Notes under the pieces: generated by a model | Seen by the model: the letters and a program-made list of their open reading frames with translations, nothing else | Told to the model about the DNA's origin: nothing | The model's database searches: none | Origin: a virus | Virus record (IMG/VR): IMGVR_UViG_3300027917_000060 | Span: 1-51,243 of that record | Strand: one strand, 5' to 3' | Length of the DNA: 51,243 bases | Shown: piece after piece, positions 1-9,000 of the stretch | Position numbering within the stretch: position 1 is the stretch's first letter | Layout: each line of letters starts with the position of its first letter | Made by a program: the position numbers and the translations under genes

Positions 1-181
1 CCCGCGCATCTCTCCTCGTAGTCGCCTCGATAAACCCCGCCGCAGCCAGGCGCTCGCTTTGTAGCGTCGCCTCCGCGTCTTGCGCACGCCCGCGCAAATA
101 CTCCGCATACGCCCACCCAGCCACAGCCGCAAGAATCAGTGCGAGTATCACCGCCCAACGTATTTTGCGTTTCCAGCTCAT
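1..181 (-). CDS. Putative Rz-like inner-membrane spanin, partial (runs off the window)
   Basis: The 5' end of a leftward gene is cut by the window edge; about 60 residues are visible. It opens with MSWKRK, followed by one hydrophobic segment (about residues 8-26) and then an Ala/Glu/Arg-rich stretch that looks like the start of a coiled coil. That layout fits an i-spanin (Rz-like), which joins inner and outer membrane in the last lysis step. The start ATG overlaps the stop of the upstream gene (ATGA) and has an AAAGG ribosome site. Placement after an amidase and a holin-like gene supports a lysis role; the missing C-terminus prevents a firm call. Confidence 0.6.
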   Translation of the reverse strand, partial: MSWKRKIRWAVILALILAAVAGWAYAEYLRGRAQDAEATLQSERLAAAGFIEATTRRDAR

Positions 182-447
182 TTTTTGTGCCTTTCGCTGA
201 GCAGCGTCAAGGGATTGCGTATACGTAGGGTGGAGCGGCGGCGCCTATCACGGAACGCACGGCGTGCTTCCTTGAACTCCTCCTCAGTCGGGTAATACGG
301 CTCGTAAAACTTTCCAGTAAGCTCGGTGATCTTGTCCGCTTCAGCATTGATACGGATGAGTTCTAGGCCATACGCTGCTTTCCATGAATGATCAATGAGC
401 ACGCGCACGTGCAACCGGCTAAACCCATCGTAATAATCAGCGGCCAT
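178..447 (-). CDS. Hypothetical protein in the lysis cluster (89 aa)
   Basis: Not recognised. Soluble-looking protein with Tyr/Glu-rich middle (FYEPYYPTEEEF) and an Arg-rich C-terminal third. The start chosen is the ATG at 447, which gives an 11-nt overlap with the upstream membrane-protein gene; longer versions of this frame run inside that gene and look like noise (Cys/Trp-rich). Its stop overlaps the ATG of the spanin candidate, so it is probably translated together with the lysis genes. Confidence 0.6.
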   Translation of the reverse strand: MAADYYDGFSRLHVRVLIDHSWKAAYGLELIRINAEADKITELTGKFYEPYYPTEEEFKEARRAFRDRRRRSTLRIRNPLTLLSERHKK

Positions 448-769
448 TGTTGGGGTGACGACGTGCGTCGCTGATCTCCAGCAAACGCAAACGGTCTTCG
501 ATAGCACGCACACGGTCAGCGAAGTCGCGCGGAGTATCCTCGGCCATGCGCACACGAAGATCCGCCAGTTCCCCCATGATGCCCGTGATTGCTTCGGCGG
601 CAAGTCGCTGGTCGTTCAGCGCGTCGGCGTTCGTGTACGTGTTGCCCTTGAGGATGGACACTTGGATTATGAGGTAGACGAGGAGTGGTGCTGTGATGCT
701 TGCGAATAGCAGTTGCAGCCACTTTCCCGTTGCGCCGTTTGGAAAATCTCTCAACGTGTCAGTCCTCAT
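437..769 (-). CDS. Single-pass membrane protein with coiled coil, holin-like candidate (110 aa)
   Basis: One strong transmembrane segment (about residues 17-40) is followed by a charged, heptad-like region (about 52-100) rich in Leu, Arg and Glu. Start at ATG 769 has GGAGG five bases upstream. The gene sits directly after the amidase and before the spanin candidate, where phages often place the holin or another membrane lysis protein. The family is not recognisable by eye, so holin is an inference from topology and neighbours; a pinholin or an accessory lysis protein is equally possible. Confidence 0.6.
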   Translation of the reverse strand: MRTDTLRDFPNGATGKWLQLLFASITAPLLVYLIIQVSILKGNTYTNADALNDQRLAAEAITGIMGELADLRVRMAEDTPRDFADRVRAIEDRLRLLEISDARRHPNNGR

Positions 770-780
770 TGCGGCCTCCA

Positions 781-1230
781 CTAAGCACCGCGTAGCATCT
801 TGATGAAAAGCTCCCAAGGGAAGTTAATGCCAGGGCATGTCTTCGGTGCAAATTCATTATGTGGGTGGATGTGGCCCTCGTCGATGGGTATGTCGTGCAG
901 GTCCGCAAGTGCACGTACATGCCGCGCGCAAAACCTCAACATCTCAGCAGGGGGTTTACTGGTATCGAAGTCGCCGACTAGAACCACACCCAGCCCAAGC
1001 TTGTTCATGTTCTGCTGGTAGCAGTGTGCACCATCGCTCAGGAAGTCGCGTCCCATGAGCGCTTCGTAATGCCCAGCTCCCGTCGCGTCTTCGATGTACT
1101 CGATGCCTAAGTGGTAGCCAATGTCCCGCCAGCCTAGATCGTCCATGTGGTAGCGTCGAATGGCGTTCCACGACGCAGTGCCAGAGTCCTTCGTTGCGCT
1201 GTGGTGCATGACGATATGTGACTTCTTCAT
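781..1230 (-). CDS. N-acetylmuramoyl-L-alanine amidase (endolysin)
   Basis: Amidase_2 / PGRP-fold enzyme of 149 residues, similar in length to T7 lysozyme (about 150). It cleaves the amide bond between N-acetylmuramic acid and L-alanine in peptidoglycan. The expected zinc ligands are visible: the HHSAT motif near residue 9, H124, and C132 in KTCPG; the eight-residue H-to-C spacing matches T7 lysozyme (H122, C130). There is no signal peptide or separate wall-binding domain, so release through a holin is likely. Start is ATG 1230, overlapping the upstream stop as ATGA with GGAGA before it; the upstream TTG alternative is less likely. Confidence 0.92.
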   Translation of the reverse strand: MKKSHIVMHHSATKDSGTASWNAIRRYHMDDLGWRDIGYHLGIEYIEDATGAGHYEALMGRDFLSDGAHCYQQNMNKLGLGVVLVGDFDTSKPPAEMLRFCARHVRALADLHDIPIDEGHIHPHNEFAPKTCPGINFPWELFIKMLRGA

Positions 1231-1961
1231 GGGCGTCTCCACATTAGCAGCCAAGGGTTGTAACGGCGCACGCCACGGTTGTCCTCAGCTAGAAAGATAT
1301 GCCCATTGTACGCGATGCCTTCTTGCGCTTGAGAATCATCAGGCAACGCCCACTCGGCAACAACGGTGCCATCAAGGCGGAGTATCGCGCCCTTGTTGTA
1401 CGCGTCCCAGATCGCCCAGACCCAAGGCGCGCCATTAGGGTCGATGCCGTACGCCATGCCGCTCAGGTCGTAGTGCGGGTAGACGCTGAAGTTGCGCACG
1501 CACTCGACGACACCATCGACAAGGCGCACTACGTAAACACGCCCATCCGCCTGCTTGCCGATCCAGAACTCGTCGGTGTCCGGCACATAGGTCAACGCCT
1601 CTGCTCCATAGGTGGAGTCGTAGCCAACGCAATGCTCAGCGCTGTGCGACTCAAGCACGCCATCCGCGAACGTGATCCGAAGCAGCGTCGAGGACCACTC
1701 GGTAACGACCCAAATCTCGTCGCCACGCGTTGTAATCCCTTCGAGATCGCAGTTGTCAGGACACGCACTGCCACGCAGGACGACATGATCAGTGACTACG
1801 TCATCGCGCAGTTCAAACACCTCGCCGCCATCGTCAACGAACAGTAATGAGTCGTCAGTCCACACTGCGCCGCTCGGCTCGATGTTTGGCGCATCGTTGT
1901 AGACTTCGACGCCGTTGATGCCAGGAAAGATTAGCGCAACAGCAAGCACGACACTGATCAT
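1227..1961 (-). CDS. Secreted beta-propeller-like protein (SdiA-regulated/YjiK-type?)
   Basis: 244 residues with a hydrophobic N-terminus (about 1-17, MISVVLAVALIFPG) that looks like a signal peptide. The rest is a chain of short beta-strand repeats (LLFVDDGGEVFEL, IWVVTEWSSTLLRI, FWIGKQADGRVYVV, HIFLAEDNRGVRRY), typical of beta-propellers, and the DLEGIT and AQEGIAYNG motifs recall SdiA-regulated/YjiK proteins. Three cysteines could form periplasmic disulfides. It is locked between the ejection-protein gene and the endolysin by ATGA overlaps on both sides. Role unknown; an exported protein acting at the cell envelope, perhaps in superinfection exclusion or lysis, is an inference. Confidence 0.7.
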   Translation of the reverse strand: MISVVLAVALIFPGINGVEVYNDAPNIEPSGAVWTDDSLLFVDDGGEVFELRDDVVTDHVVLRGSACPDNCDLEGITTRGDEIWVVTEWSSTLLRITFADGVLESHSAEHCVGYDSTYGAEALTYVPDTDEFWIGKQADGRVYVVRLVDGVVECVRNFSVYPHYDLSGMAYGIDPNGAPWVWAIWDAYNKGAILRLDGTVVAEWALPDDSQAQEGIAYNGHIFLAEDNRGVRRYNPWLLMWRRP

Positions 1962-4900
1962 GGTATGTTCTCGTACGTCCAGGTACCTTCAGGCTCCAGG
2001 TCGAGCGCACTCGGATGCTCAATCACGTCGACCGCCTCGCGTATCTGCTGCATCTCATCCTCAGCAGCACGCGCATTGAGCTTCTTGAGTTGTAGTTGCT
2101 TCATCGCCCGCCGCCACATCATGTCCAGGTTCGCTTTCATGCCCACGTCTTCGTCGCTGAGTATCGCATCAACCTCGTCAAGCATCTGCTGCGCAGGGTC
2201 GATGTACTCGAAGCGCATGCCGGTGAGTGCGTTGAAAATCCTGTGCGACACAGGCCCGGCGCTTGGGTCGTCGATCTTGCCGATTGTGGAGTACAGCCGT
2301 GTCAGGTTCCACGCGAACATCCAGTTGAGCGTGCGCCACTTCTTGCGGTTGACTCGAATGATCTCCTGGTCACGGTAGGTGTCATAGCTGACTTCAAGCC
2401 AGTCCTGCATCTTCTGTGGCATTGCCTTGATGATCGGGTAGACTTTCGAACCACGGATGAACTGCGTACGCTCAGCGCCTGAGAAGAAGTCCTTGCCTAT
2501 CAGCTCTTCGAGGATGTCGCGCTGAAACGGCCCGACCTGCGCAAACCATCCCATGAGTGTCTCACGCCAACTCCCTTGCCACAGTCTATTCACGTCCTCG
2601 CCAGGAAGATCGAAGTTCATTATCCAGGTAGACAAACGCTCAGCATACCCCTCGGGCAACGGCACGACTCCATCAGGCAGGCGCACGGCCAGCAAGTCAT
2701 TGAGGTACTGGGGTAGTAACGTGCGCTCCACGTCGCTGCGCATGTCACTTTCCTTCTCGGCGCTCAGCGATCGCGCAAACTTGAACGGACTGACGAAGCG
2801 CCCAGGCCGGTTCGCAATAAGCCCTGCCTGCAGCTGCAAGTTCTTCCGCGTCCACGTCCAGAATGGGAAGAAGAAGCGCCGGATCAGTTCACTCTCCACC
2901 CACCCAAGATCCTGATAGTCAAAGAGGAACTTGAACACACGCTGCGCAGCTTCATCAGGAGGAAGCCCACGCTTGAGCGACTGCACGAACAGCTGCATTC
3001 TGTCTGCGTTCTCGATCCACAGACCCATCTCGGTACCTGCCTGGAACGGAGCGAGCACCGGCATGCCTATCTGTGCTGGGCCGACAGCTTCACCTGCTGC
3101 CTTGCCTCCAGGTAGAAATCGCTCACGTCCTGGCAGCTTCCAACCCATGCGCCGTGCGAGCTTGGAGCGTGCCTTACTCTCTCGCTCGACGATGTCACCG
3201 AGTAGGTCGCCTACATCTGGCCGTCGATACGTTACGTTAATAATACCTAGACGCCGAGAAAGCTTACGAACCTGGGAATAGGACATAGGTCCATGTGGAG
3301 TGTGCAGCACGCCATCCCCGCCCTGCATGATCGACCACATCGTGCCACGGTCCAGAATGCCGCCAACGCCAATCTCCATCGCACTGTTGACGACGTTGGT
3401 GAGCTTGTTGCGCGTGTGGAATGCAGGCCAAACGATCGTCATGGCTCGCTTCCACCAGAAATTGATGCGGTCGTACAGAGAGAAAAGCTGGCGTAGTTCG
3501 TCGGGTAGGTAGGAGGCGCTTACGCGCGCTAAGTCCTCGGCTATTGGCACGGGCAACCAGACCTTGCCGAGAACGGCAGGGTCCGCAAGTCCGCCAGCTT
3601 GCATCGGCGTCCAGGCTTGATAGTTTGGGTCGTAGATGTCGCGCGCATTGACAATCGACTCGTTCGCGTCACGACCTGGCGCAAGATCACGTCCTTTGTA
3701 CCTCCCTGCCGCTTCCGCCTCCTCCACGTACTTCTTCCATATGAAGTCGGCAGAACGATTGTTCGGTGCGTGACGGAAGCGATAGAGCAAGAACTCACGC
3801 CGTGCCGCATCGTCAAGCTTGGCAACGGCTTCAATCGGCACGAGCGATTCGAACGCCATTTGACGCGCCTTGTTCAGCTGCTCCTCGACCGGCATCGCAA
3901 TCCGTCCTAGGTGATTCGTGCGCGCGTTCATCACCTCTTTCCAGGTGGGCTCAGGTAGGGGCGTACCTGCACGAAAGATCATCTTCTGCGCAGCAGGCGT
4001 GTGCGGGCTGATGTTCCGCCCAAAGCGTTCGACGGACTCAGACAGAAAGTCGTGTGTCGTGAGTGCACGGCGGCCTGCCTGCATGCGAATCGCCGCGATC
4101 TCCGCCAGGTTGAGCTTGGGCACGAAGCCTAGGCGCTGTGCCTCGCGTAGCGTAGGCACCACACGCGCATGCGTGAACGGCTCAGTGATCGACGGAGCAC
4201 GTGGCTTCAGTTCGCGTGGGCGAAACGCCCGCACACGCCGGGTACTTTCGTATATATGCGATACGTAGTTCTTAACGCGTATGTCACTGAAGCGCTTAAG
4301 CAGCTTCTCACTTACACCTACTGTGCTTCCCGTGCGCACCCAGTCTTCAAAGCGTTGGCGTGTCTGCGGATTGAAGCCGCCTTTCGCTTTCTTACCCTTA
4401 CCGCTCTTGCGCGGTAGGAAGCCTCGGTGTACCTCTTCAATAAGCAAGTCGTCCATGGCAGCACGGTACATCTGTGACGCTTCGGCAACCCGCGCTGCAT
4501 ACCCTCCTCCTTTGCGGGCTGCAAGCTGCTGCAGGAACACATCCAACGTCCCTTCTTCAAGCACCATGGAAAGCTCTTCAAGATCACTAGCATCAATACC
4601 ATGGAATATGCGGGCAATGGTATCCCGCACCATGAGCGTCTCGAAACCTAGCTTGTCGTAGTACTCAGCCTGCTTGAACCACTTGTACTCCAGCCCCGCT
4701 TGTGGGTTCGTACGGTGGAACAGGAACCCCATTGCGTTACCCGTGTCACGAATCTGCTGGGGCACCCACTGCATAAACCTGCCTAGGTCACGCTGCAAAT
4801 TACCGGGCTTGGTCGAAAGCCTGGCGCCAAGTCTATCCACCACGTCCAGCGTTCCACGTCCTACGATCTTTGCGAGAGATTCCGCAACGTAATCCTGCAT

Positions 4901-6025
4901 GAGCACACCCTTACGCAACACCTCCTTCTTGCGCAAGAATGACGTGCCAGGCAGCGTGTACCCTGCAATCTTCAGCCCGCCCATGTCCAGAAACTGCTCA
5001 GCATTCCCACGCACGCTCAGCAGCTTCCGCATCTCATCGCCAGCGGCTCGATGATAGTTACGAATCGCGTCGACGCTGAGATCCAGCTCCGACGCTGCGC
5101 CCGCCGCTGCCATCGCCTCCTGCTTCATCAACTGCACAAGCTCGCCATACTTCGCTCGGCCTGTCGTGTTGAGGATCTGGTGCGCGCCAAGCGTGATGCC
5201 CTTGCGTGATGCACCTATGCCTAGAATGTTGATTGGGTCTACGAGTAGATCCAACCCCAGGCCGAGTCCCGCCGTAGAGATGTTGTCGTCGTACCCCGAC
5301 GCCAGCAGCACTTCCTTCCAGGTCGGCCCCATTTCCTCGGGGATGAAGACCCACCCCTTGTCAGAGCCTCGCAAAGCTGCCATCGCAGCCCTTTTTGCGT
5401 CTTCAGCCGTTGCACCTTTTTCGAGCGCGAGCTGGTGCGCCGTGATCGCGCCACGCCCTCGATCAAGGTTGCGCAGAAGGATGTCGAGCGCACGCCACCC
5501 CTTACGCCCAGCCCCCATCGCTGCGCGTTGCAGCTTCTCGAACCACGAATCGTTGAGATTAATGCGCTCGGCGAGATCTGGGTGCTTCTCCTGGAAAAGC
5601 TTGAGCGCCATGCGGTCCCGCTCAACTTCACTGATCTTACGTAACGCTCCGTCAAGACGCGCCTTCTCCAGAATACGCGCTTGCGTTTCTTGCCCGGTCG
5701 TCATGGGCGGCCCCATGGGCTTGGAGGGCGTAGGCGCCGAGATCTCCCCCAACCGCGTCATCGCAAGCCAGCGCAGCTCGCTCAGATCAGGGTCAGGGCC
5801 AACCTGGATCTGCGGTTCGCGCATCCCGAACTGCAGCTCGCGTGCCATGTCTTCGAATGCACGCGCCATTTCCTCAGGGGACGTGGCGCCTTGTGTGCCA
5901 AGCTGTGCAGGCGCTTCGGGGCGCTGCGCAAACGACTCGATCGTTGCGGGTGCGTTCGACGTAGGGAACGTCTGCGCTAGATCACGGTACACCTCTTCAG
6001 GATCGAACTCAGGCCCAAGTGGCAT
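1958..6025 (-). CDS. Large ejection/internal virion protein with LPD38-like region (1355 aa)
   Basis: 1355-residue protein with a disordered N-terminus (Pro/Glu/Gln-rich) and a long mostly helical body. Around residues 990-1040 it has a DYQDLGW...RRFFFPFWTWTRKNLQLQ segment, the signature of the large-polyvalent-protein-associated LPD38 region seen in giant phage internal proteins. Size and place after three other candidate core proteins fit a T7 gp16-like role: packed in the capsid and ejected with the DNA to cross the envelope. No lytic transglycosylase or other enzyme motif was found. The start overlaps the previous stop (TAATG). Confidence 0.75.
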   Translation of the reverse strand: MPLGPEFDPEEVYRDLAQTFPTSNAPATIESFAQRPEAPAQLGTQGATSPEEMARAFEDMARELQFGMREPQIQVGPDPDLSELRWLAMTRLGEISAPTPSKPMGPPMTTGQETQARILEKARLDGALRKISEVERDRMALKLFQEKHPDLAERINLNDSWFEKLQRAAMGAGRKGWRALDILLRNLDRGRGAITAHQLALEKGATAEDAKRAAMAALRGSDKGWVFIPEEMGPTWKEVLLASGYDDNISTAGLGLGLDLLVDPINILGIGASRKGITLGAHQILNTTGRAKYGELVQLMKQEAMAAAGAASELDLSVDAIRNYHRAAGDEMRKLLSVRGNAEQFLDMGGLKIAGYTLPGTSFLRKKEVLRKGVLMQDYVAESLAKIVGRGTLDVVDRLGARLSTKPGNLQRDLGRFMQWVPQQIRDTGNAMGFLFHRTNPQAGLEYKWFKQAEYYDKLGFETLMVRDTIARIFHGIDASDLEELSMVLEEGTLDVFLQQLAARKGGGYAARVAEASQMYRAAMDDLLIEEVHRGFLPRKSGKGKKAKGGFNPQTRQRFEDWVRTGSTVGVSEKLLKRFSDIRVKNYVSHIYESTRRVRAFRPRELKPRAPSITEPFTHARVVPTLREAQRLGFVPKLNLAEIAAIRMQAGRRALTTHDFLSESVERFGRNISPHTPAAQKMIFRAGTPLPEPTWKEVMNARTNHLGRIAMPVEEQLNKARQMAFESLVPIEAVAKLDDAARREFLLYRFRHAPNNRSADFIWKKYVEEAEAAGRYKGRDLAPGRDANESIVNARDIYDPNYQAWTPMQAGGLADPAVLGKVWLPVPIAEDLARVSASYLPDELRQLFSLYDRINFWWKRAMTIVWPAFHTRNKLTNVVNSAMEIGVGGILDRGTMWSIMQGGDGVLHTPHGPMSYSQVRKLSRRLGIINVTYRRPDVGDLLGDIVERESKARSKLARRMGWKLPGRERFLPGGKAAGEAVGPAQIGMPVLAPFQAGTEMGLWIENADRMQLFVQSLKRGLPPDEAAQRVFKFLFDYQDLGWVESELIRRFFFPFWTWTRKNLQLQAGLIANRPGRFVSPFKFARSLSAEKESDMRSDVERTLLPQYLNDLLAVRLPDGVVPLPEGYAERLSTWIMNFDLPGEDVNRLWQGSWRETLMGWFAQVGPFQRDILEELIGKDFFSGAERTQFIRGSKVYPIIKAMPQKMQDWLEVSYDTYRDQEIIRVNRKKWRTLNWMFAWNLTRLYSTIGKIDDPSAGPVSHRIFNALTGMRFEYIDPAQQMLDEVDAILSDEDVGMKANLDMMWRRAMKQLQLKKLNARAAEDEMQQIREAVDVIEHPSALDLEPEGTWTYENIP

Positions 6026-9000
6026 TACTCAGTTTCCCTCTCTGGCCGCGCGAGTTCAACGCCGATTTCGCGCTCCATCTGGCGCATCTCACGCCCGCGC
6101 GCTGCACGTGCATACGCCAACAGCTTCGCGTACTTCCTGCCTACTGCACGCCAGTCTGTCAACTTGCCGATCTGTGGGTCCCACTCGATCCTGGCTTTCG
6201 TCTTGTCCTGGCGGGCGTATTTCGTAAGCGCCTCTGGCGACACGCGCAAGAACTCTATGTCCAGCGGCTTGCCGATCTGCATCGAGCGCTTGACATTAGC
6301 GAAGAACGAGTCAGCAGGCACGACAGTGTCCGCACCTCCCTTTGCGCGCACTAGCACGTGCGTCGCACTCACGTTCTTGCCTTGCGCATCGAACACAGGA
6401 GACCACTCGACCTTTGTAGGCTCGACCGCCCAGCCCTTGGCAGGCGCTTCTATCTCCAGCTCCGGTGTATCTCCCGGCTGCTTGATCTCAACGGCTTCTA
6501 CATCCTTCTGATCAATGGGGAGTGCGTCAACGACCTTCTGCGTCTGCTTCGTGGGCTTGCGAATGTGATCAAGCAAGGCAAGCATGTTTGCGCCGCGCTC
6601 CCTGCCCTCACCAAGCCCAATGCGAACGAGTTCGTCACGTCCAAGCACTTCTTCGGCTTGCATCAGCCCATCGATGTACTTACCGAACGCATCGGAGAGC
6701 CTGTTGTACTTGCGCATACGCATAGCTTCTTGCCGCAACATATCCGCAGGCGTGCGCTTCAACTTACTCGTCGTCACTTCGCCCGTGCTGACATCAATCG
6801 CGCCTGCAGACATCAGCTGCTTGTGCAAGTTGCGTCGGTACTTCAAGTACGCCCTGTTCTGTGCGTCAACGAAATCCTCGTACCTACCCAGCTCGCTGGA
6901 GTACTCAAGAATCGAAGCAGTCGCCTCGCCAACACGCTTGATATCGAGTTGCAGCTGTGCACGTTGCTTGTCGCTAATCTTGCCCGACAGCTTCTCCTGC
7001 ATCTTGAGCATCGCGTCACGCATACGCCGCGCGATGTAGTTCGTCTGATAGCGGCGGGGGCGTACTGTCGTCTCACCACGCACAGGCGCCGCGCCTCGCT
7101 GCTCCACTGCCGCCTTCGAGACCGCGTAGTGCTCTGGCGACATGGCGCGCTCGAACAGCTGATCTGCGCGAGGCGTGCCCTTTTCAGCGTACGCTTTCTT
7201 CAACCCTTCTGTAGGCACGTCTGGGAAGTTGCGCTCAAGATAGCGTTTGAGTGCAGTGGCGTAGATGTGTGCTTCGCGTCCCGACTCCGCGTCCCACGAC
7301 AACTCACCCTTGGCATTCCAGTCTTTCTTCGAGTCGCGGATGAGCTGGGCAAGGCGTGCCAACGATCCTGGCTGTCCTTCCTCCGTAAGGTCCGTGATCT
7401 CGCCCGCTTCGTTCCTACGAAACGCGCGTGGATTGGACTCAGCAGCAGTAAGTGCGGACTCCAGGATGCGCCGCGCGTGATTCAGCGAGATCTCACGTCC
7501 AGGCAGCTCGTAGATAGCGCCAACTTCACCCTCTTCCACCATGGTTTCACGCGCCGTTGCGCGCTCCTCAGGCCGCACGTCCTCCATGCCCTCAATACGT
7601 GGCGGGTTGAAGGCACCAACTTCGCGCTCACGCTTCGTCGTCTCGACACGCATTTCAGGGTCAGGCGCAATGTCATCCCATGGTGTGCCTTCACGTGTGC
7701 GCGCAACACGGTCTGCAATGTCCAGCATGTGCTGCGCGGTCTTCGCAAGCGGAGAGATCTGGTCGCGTGTCCACTTCTTGCCTTGCTTGGTGAGCGCCTT
7801 CTTGATCTCGGTGACATATTCCAGCGGCATGCTGAGCGCCGTGGCGACATCCTCCGCACTACCTGGCGTGCGGTCGATACGCATCACCTCGTCGAGCGCG
7901 TGCACCATCGCCTCGCCGTCCGTGCGCGCGAGATCGAAGTCTTTGTTGCTAAGCTTCGCAAGCATGTCTGCGTAGTCACCAATCAGCTTGAAGCCCTTGG
8001 TCGTCGCTTCGAGGTACGGCTCACTTGGATGCGTAGGAATCTTCCAGTTCAGGTTCAAGAAGTCCTTGATGAAGGTGCGTAGTTTGCCGTGTACGCCTCT
8101 GAATCCCGTGTCCTTGCCTGACTTCTCGACGTTGAGGTACGGATCAGCGACGAGCTTGCCTGACATCTTGCCACGCATGCGCTTCTCGCCTTTGCCGTAG
8201 TCCATCTCGCGGTATTCGAGAGATGCAGGTCCTTCACGCCCACGCTCACCTCTTGGAAGCGTGCCTTTGTTGATCTGGTCGCCTGCTTCGCCTCGCGCTC
8301 GTGCTCGCAACACTTCGAAGATCGCGCGTTGCAAGTTGTAGTTCGGGCCAGCTTCGGTCGAGCGGTAGTCGGCGCTGTTCCCCCACACTGGGCTAGGGAA
8401 GTCCGCCCAGACCGTGCCGGATGCAGGGGTCTTGGGCTGCATGTAGCCACTGAGTGCACCCAACGCTTCATCAGGCAACTTGTGCAGCACTTCCTTGGCT
8501 ACGTCGACCCAGTCTTCCTTGCTCATGGTGGGGCGTTGACGCTTGGCGCCCTCTTCACGCAGCCGTCGCGCTTCGCCTCGCACCTTCTGCAGCACGTACA
8601 GCAGCTCCGCAGGCTCGATTTCGCGTCCTTGGAACGTGAGGTTACTGCGTGACTGCTCCACACCCGTCACCATGTGCAGCGGGATCTTCTCGTTGCCGAT
8701 GGTGAACTCCTGGTTCTCGAAGGAGTAGAGATCGCGCGTGTCGTAGTGCTGACCTTTGGGTGGCTTGGGGATTGCGCGCTTTGTGCCGTCGCGTAGAATA
8801 AGCTTCCCGCCAGGGAGTGCAGGCAGCAACCGCTCCACACGTGGCTTCAGCTTACGATCGATGTAGATGTCGACCTCGGTAGTTGCCCCTTCCTTCGGGT
8901 CCCACTCCATGTGCATCAACTGGTCTTCGATAGTACTGCGCCGTCGGTAGAGTTCGTCGACGTATTCGTTGAGTGCTTCTGTGTGTAGACGCTGCTCACC

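Noticed and set aside
5166-6227. 353-codon plus-strand open frame
   Set aside because: Antisense across the junction of two ejection-protein genes; Ser/Arg-rich noise without a start signal.
6358-8082. 574-codon plus-strand open frame
   Set aside because: Antisense to the 2235-residue gene, Arg/Leu/His-rich, no ribosome site; the long frame results from the GC-rich codon pattern of the real gene.
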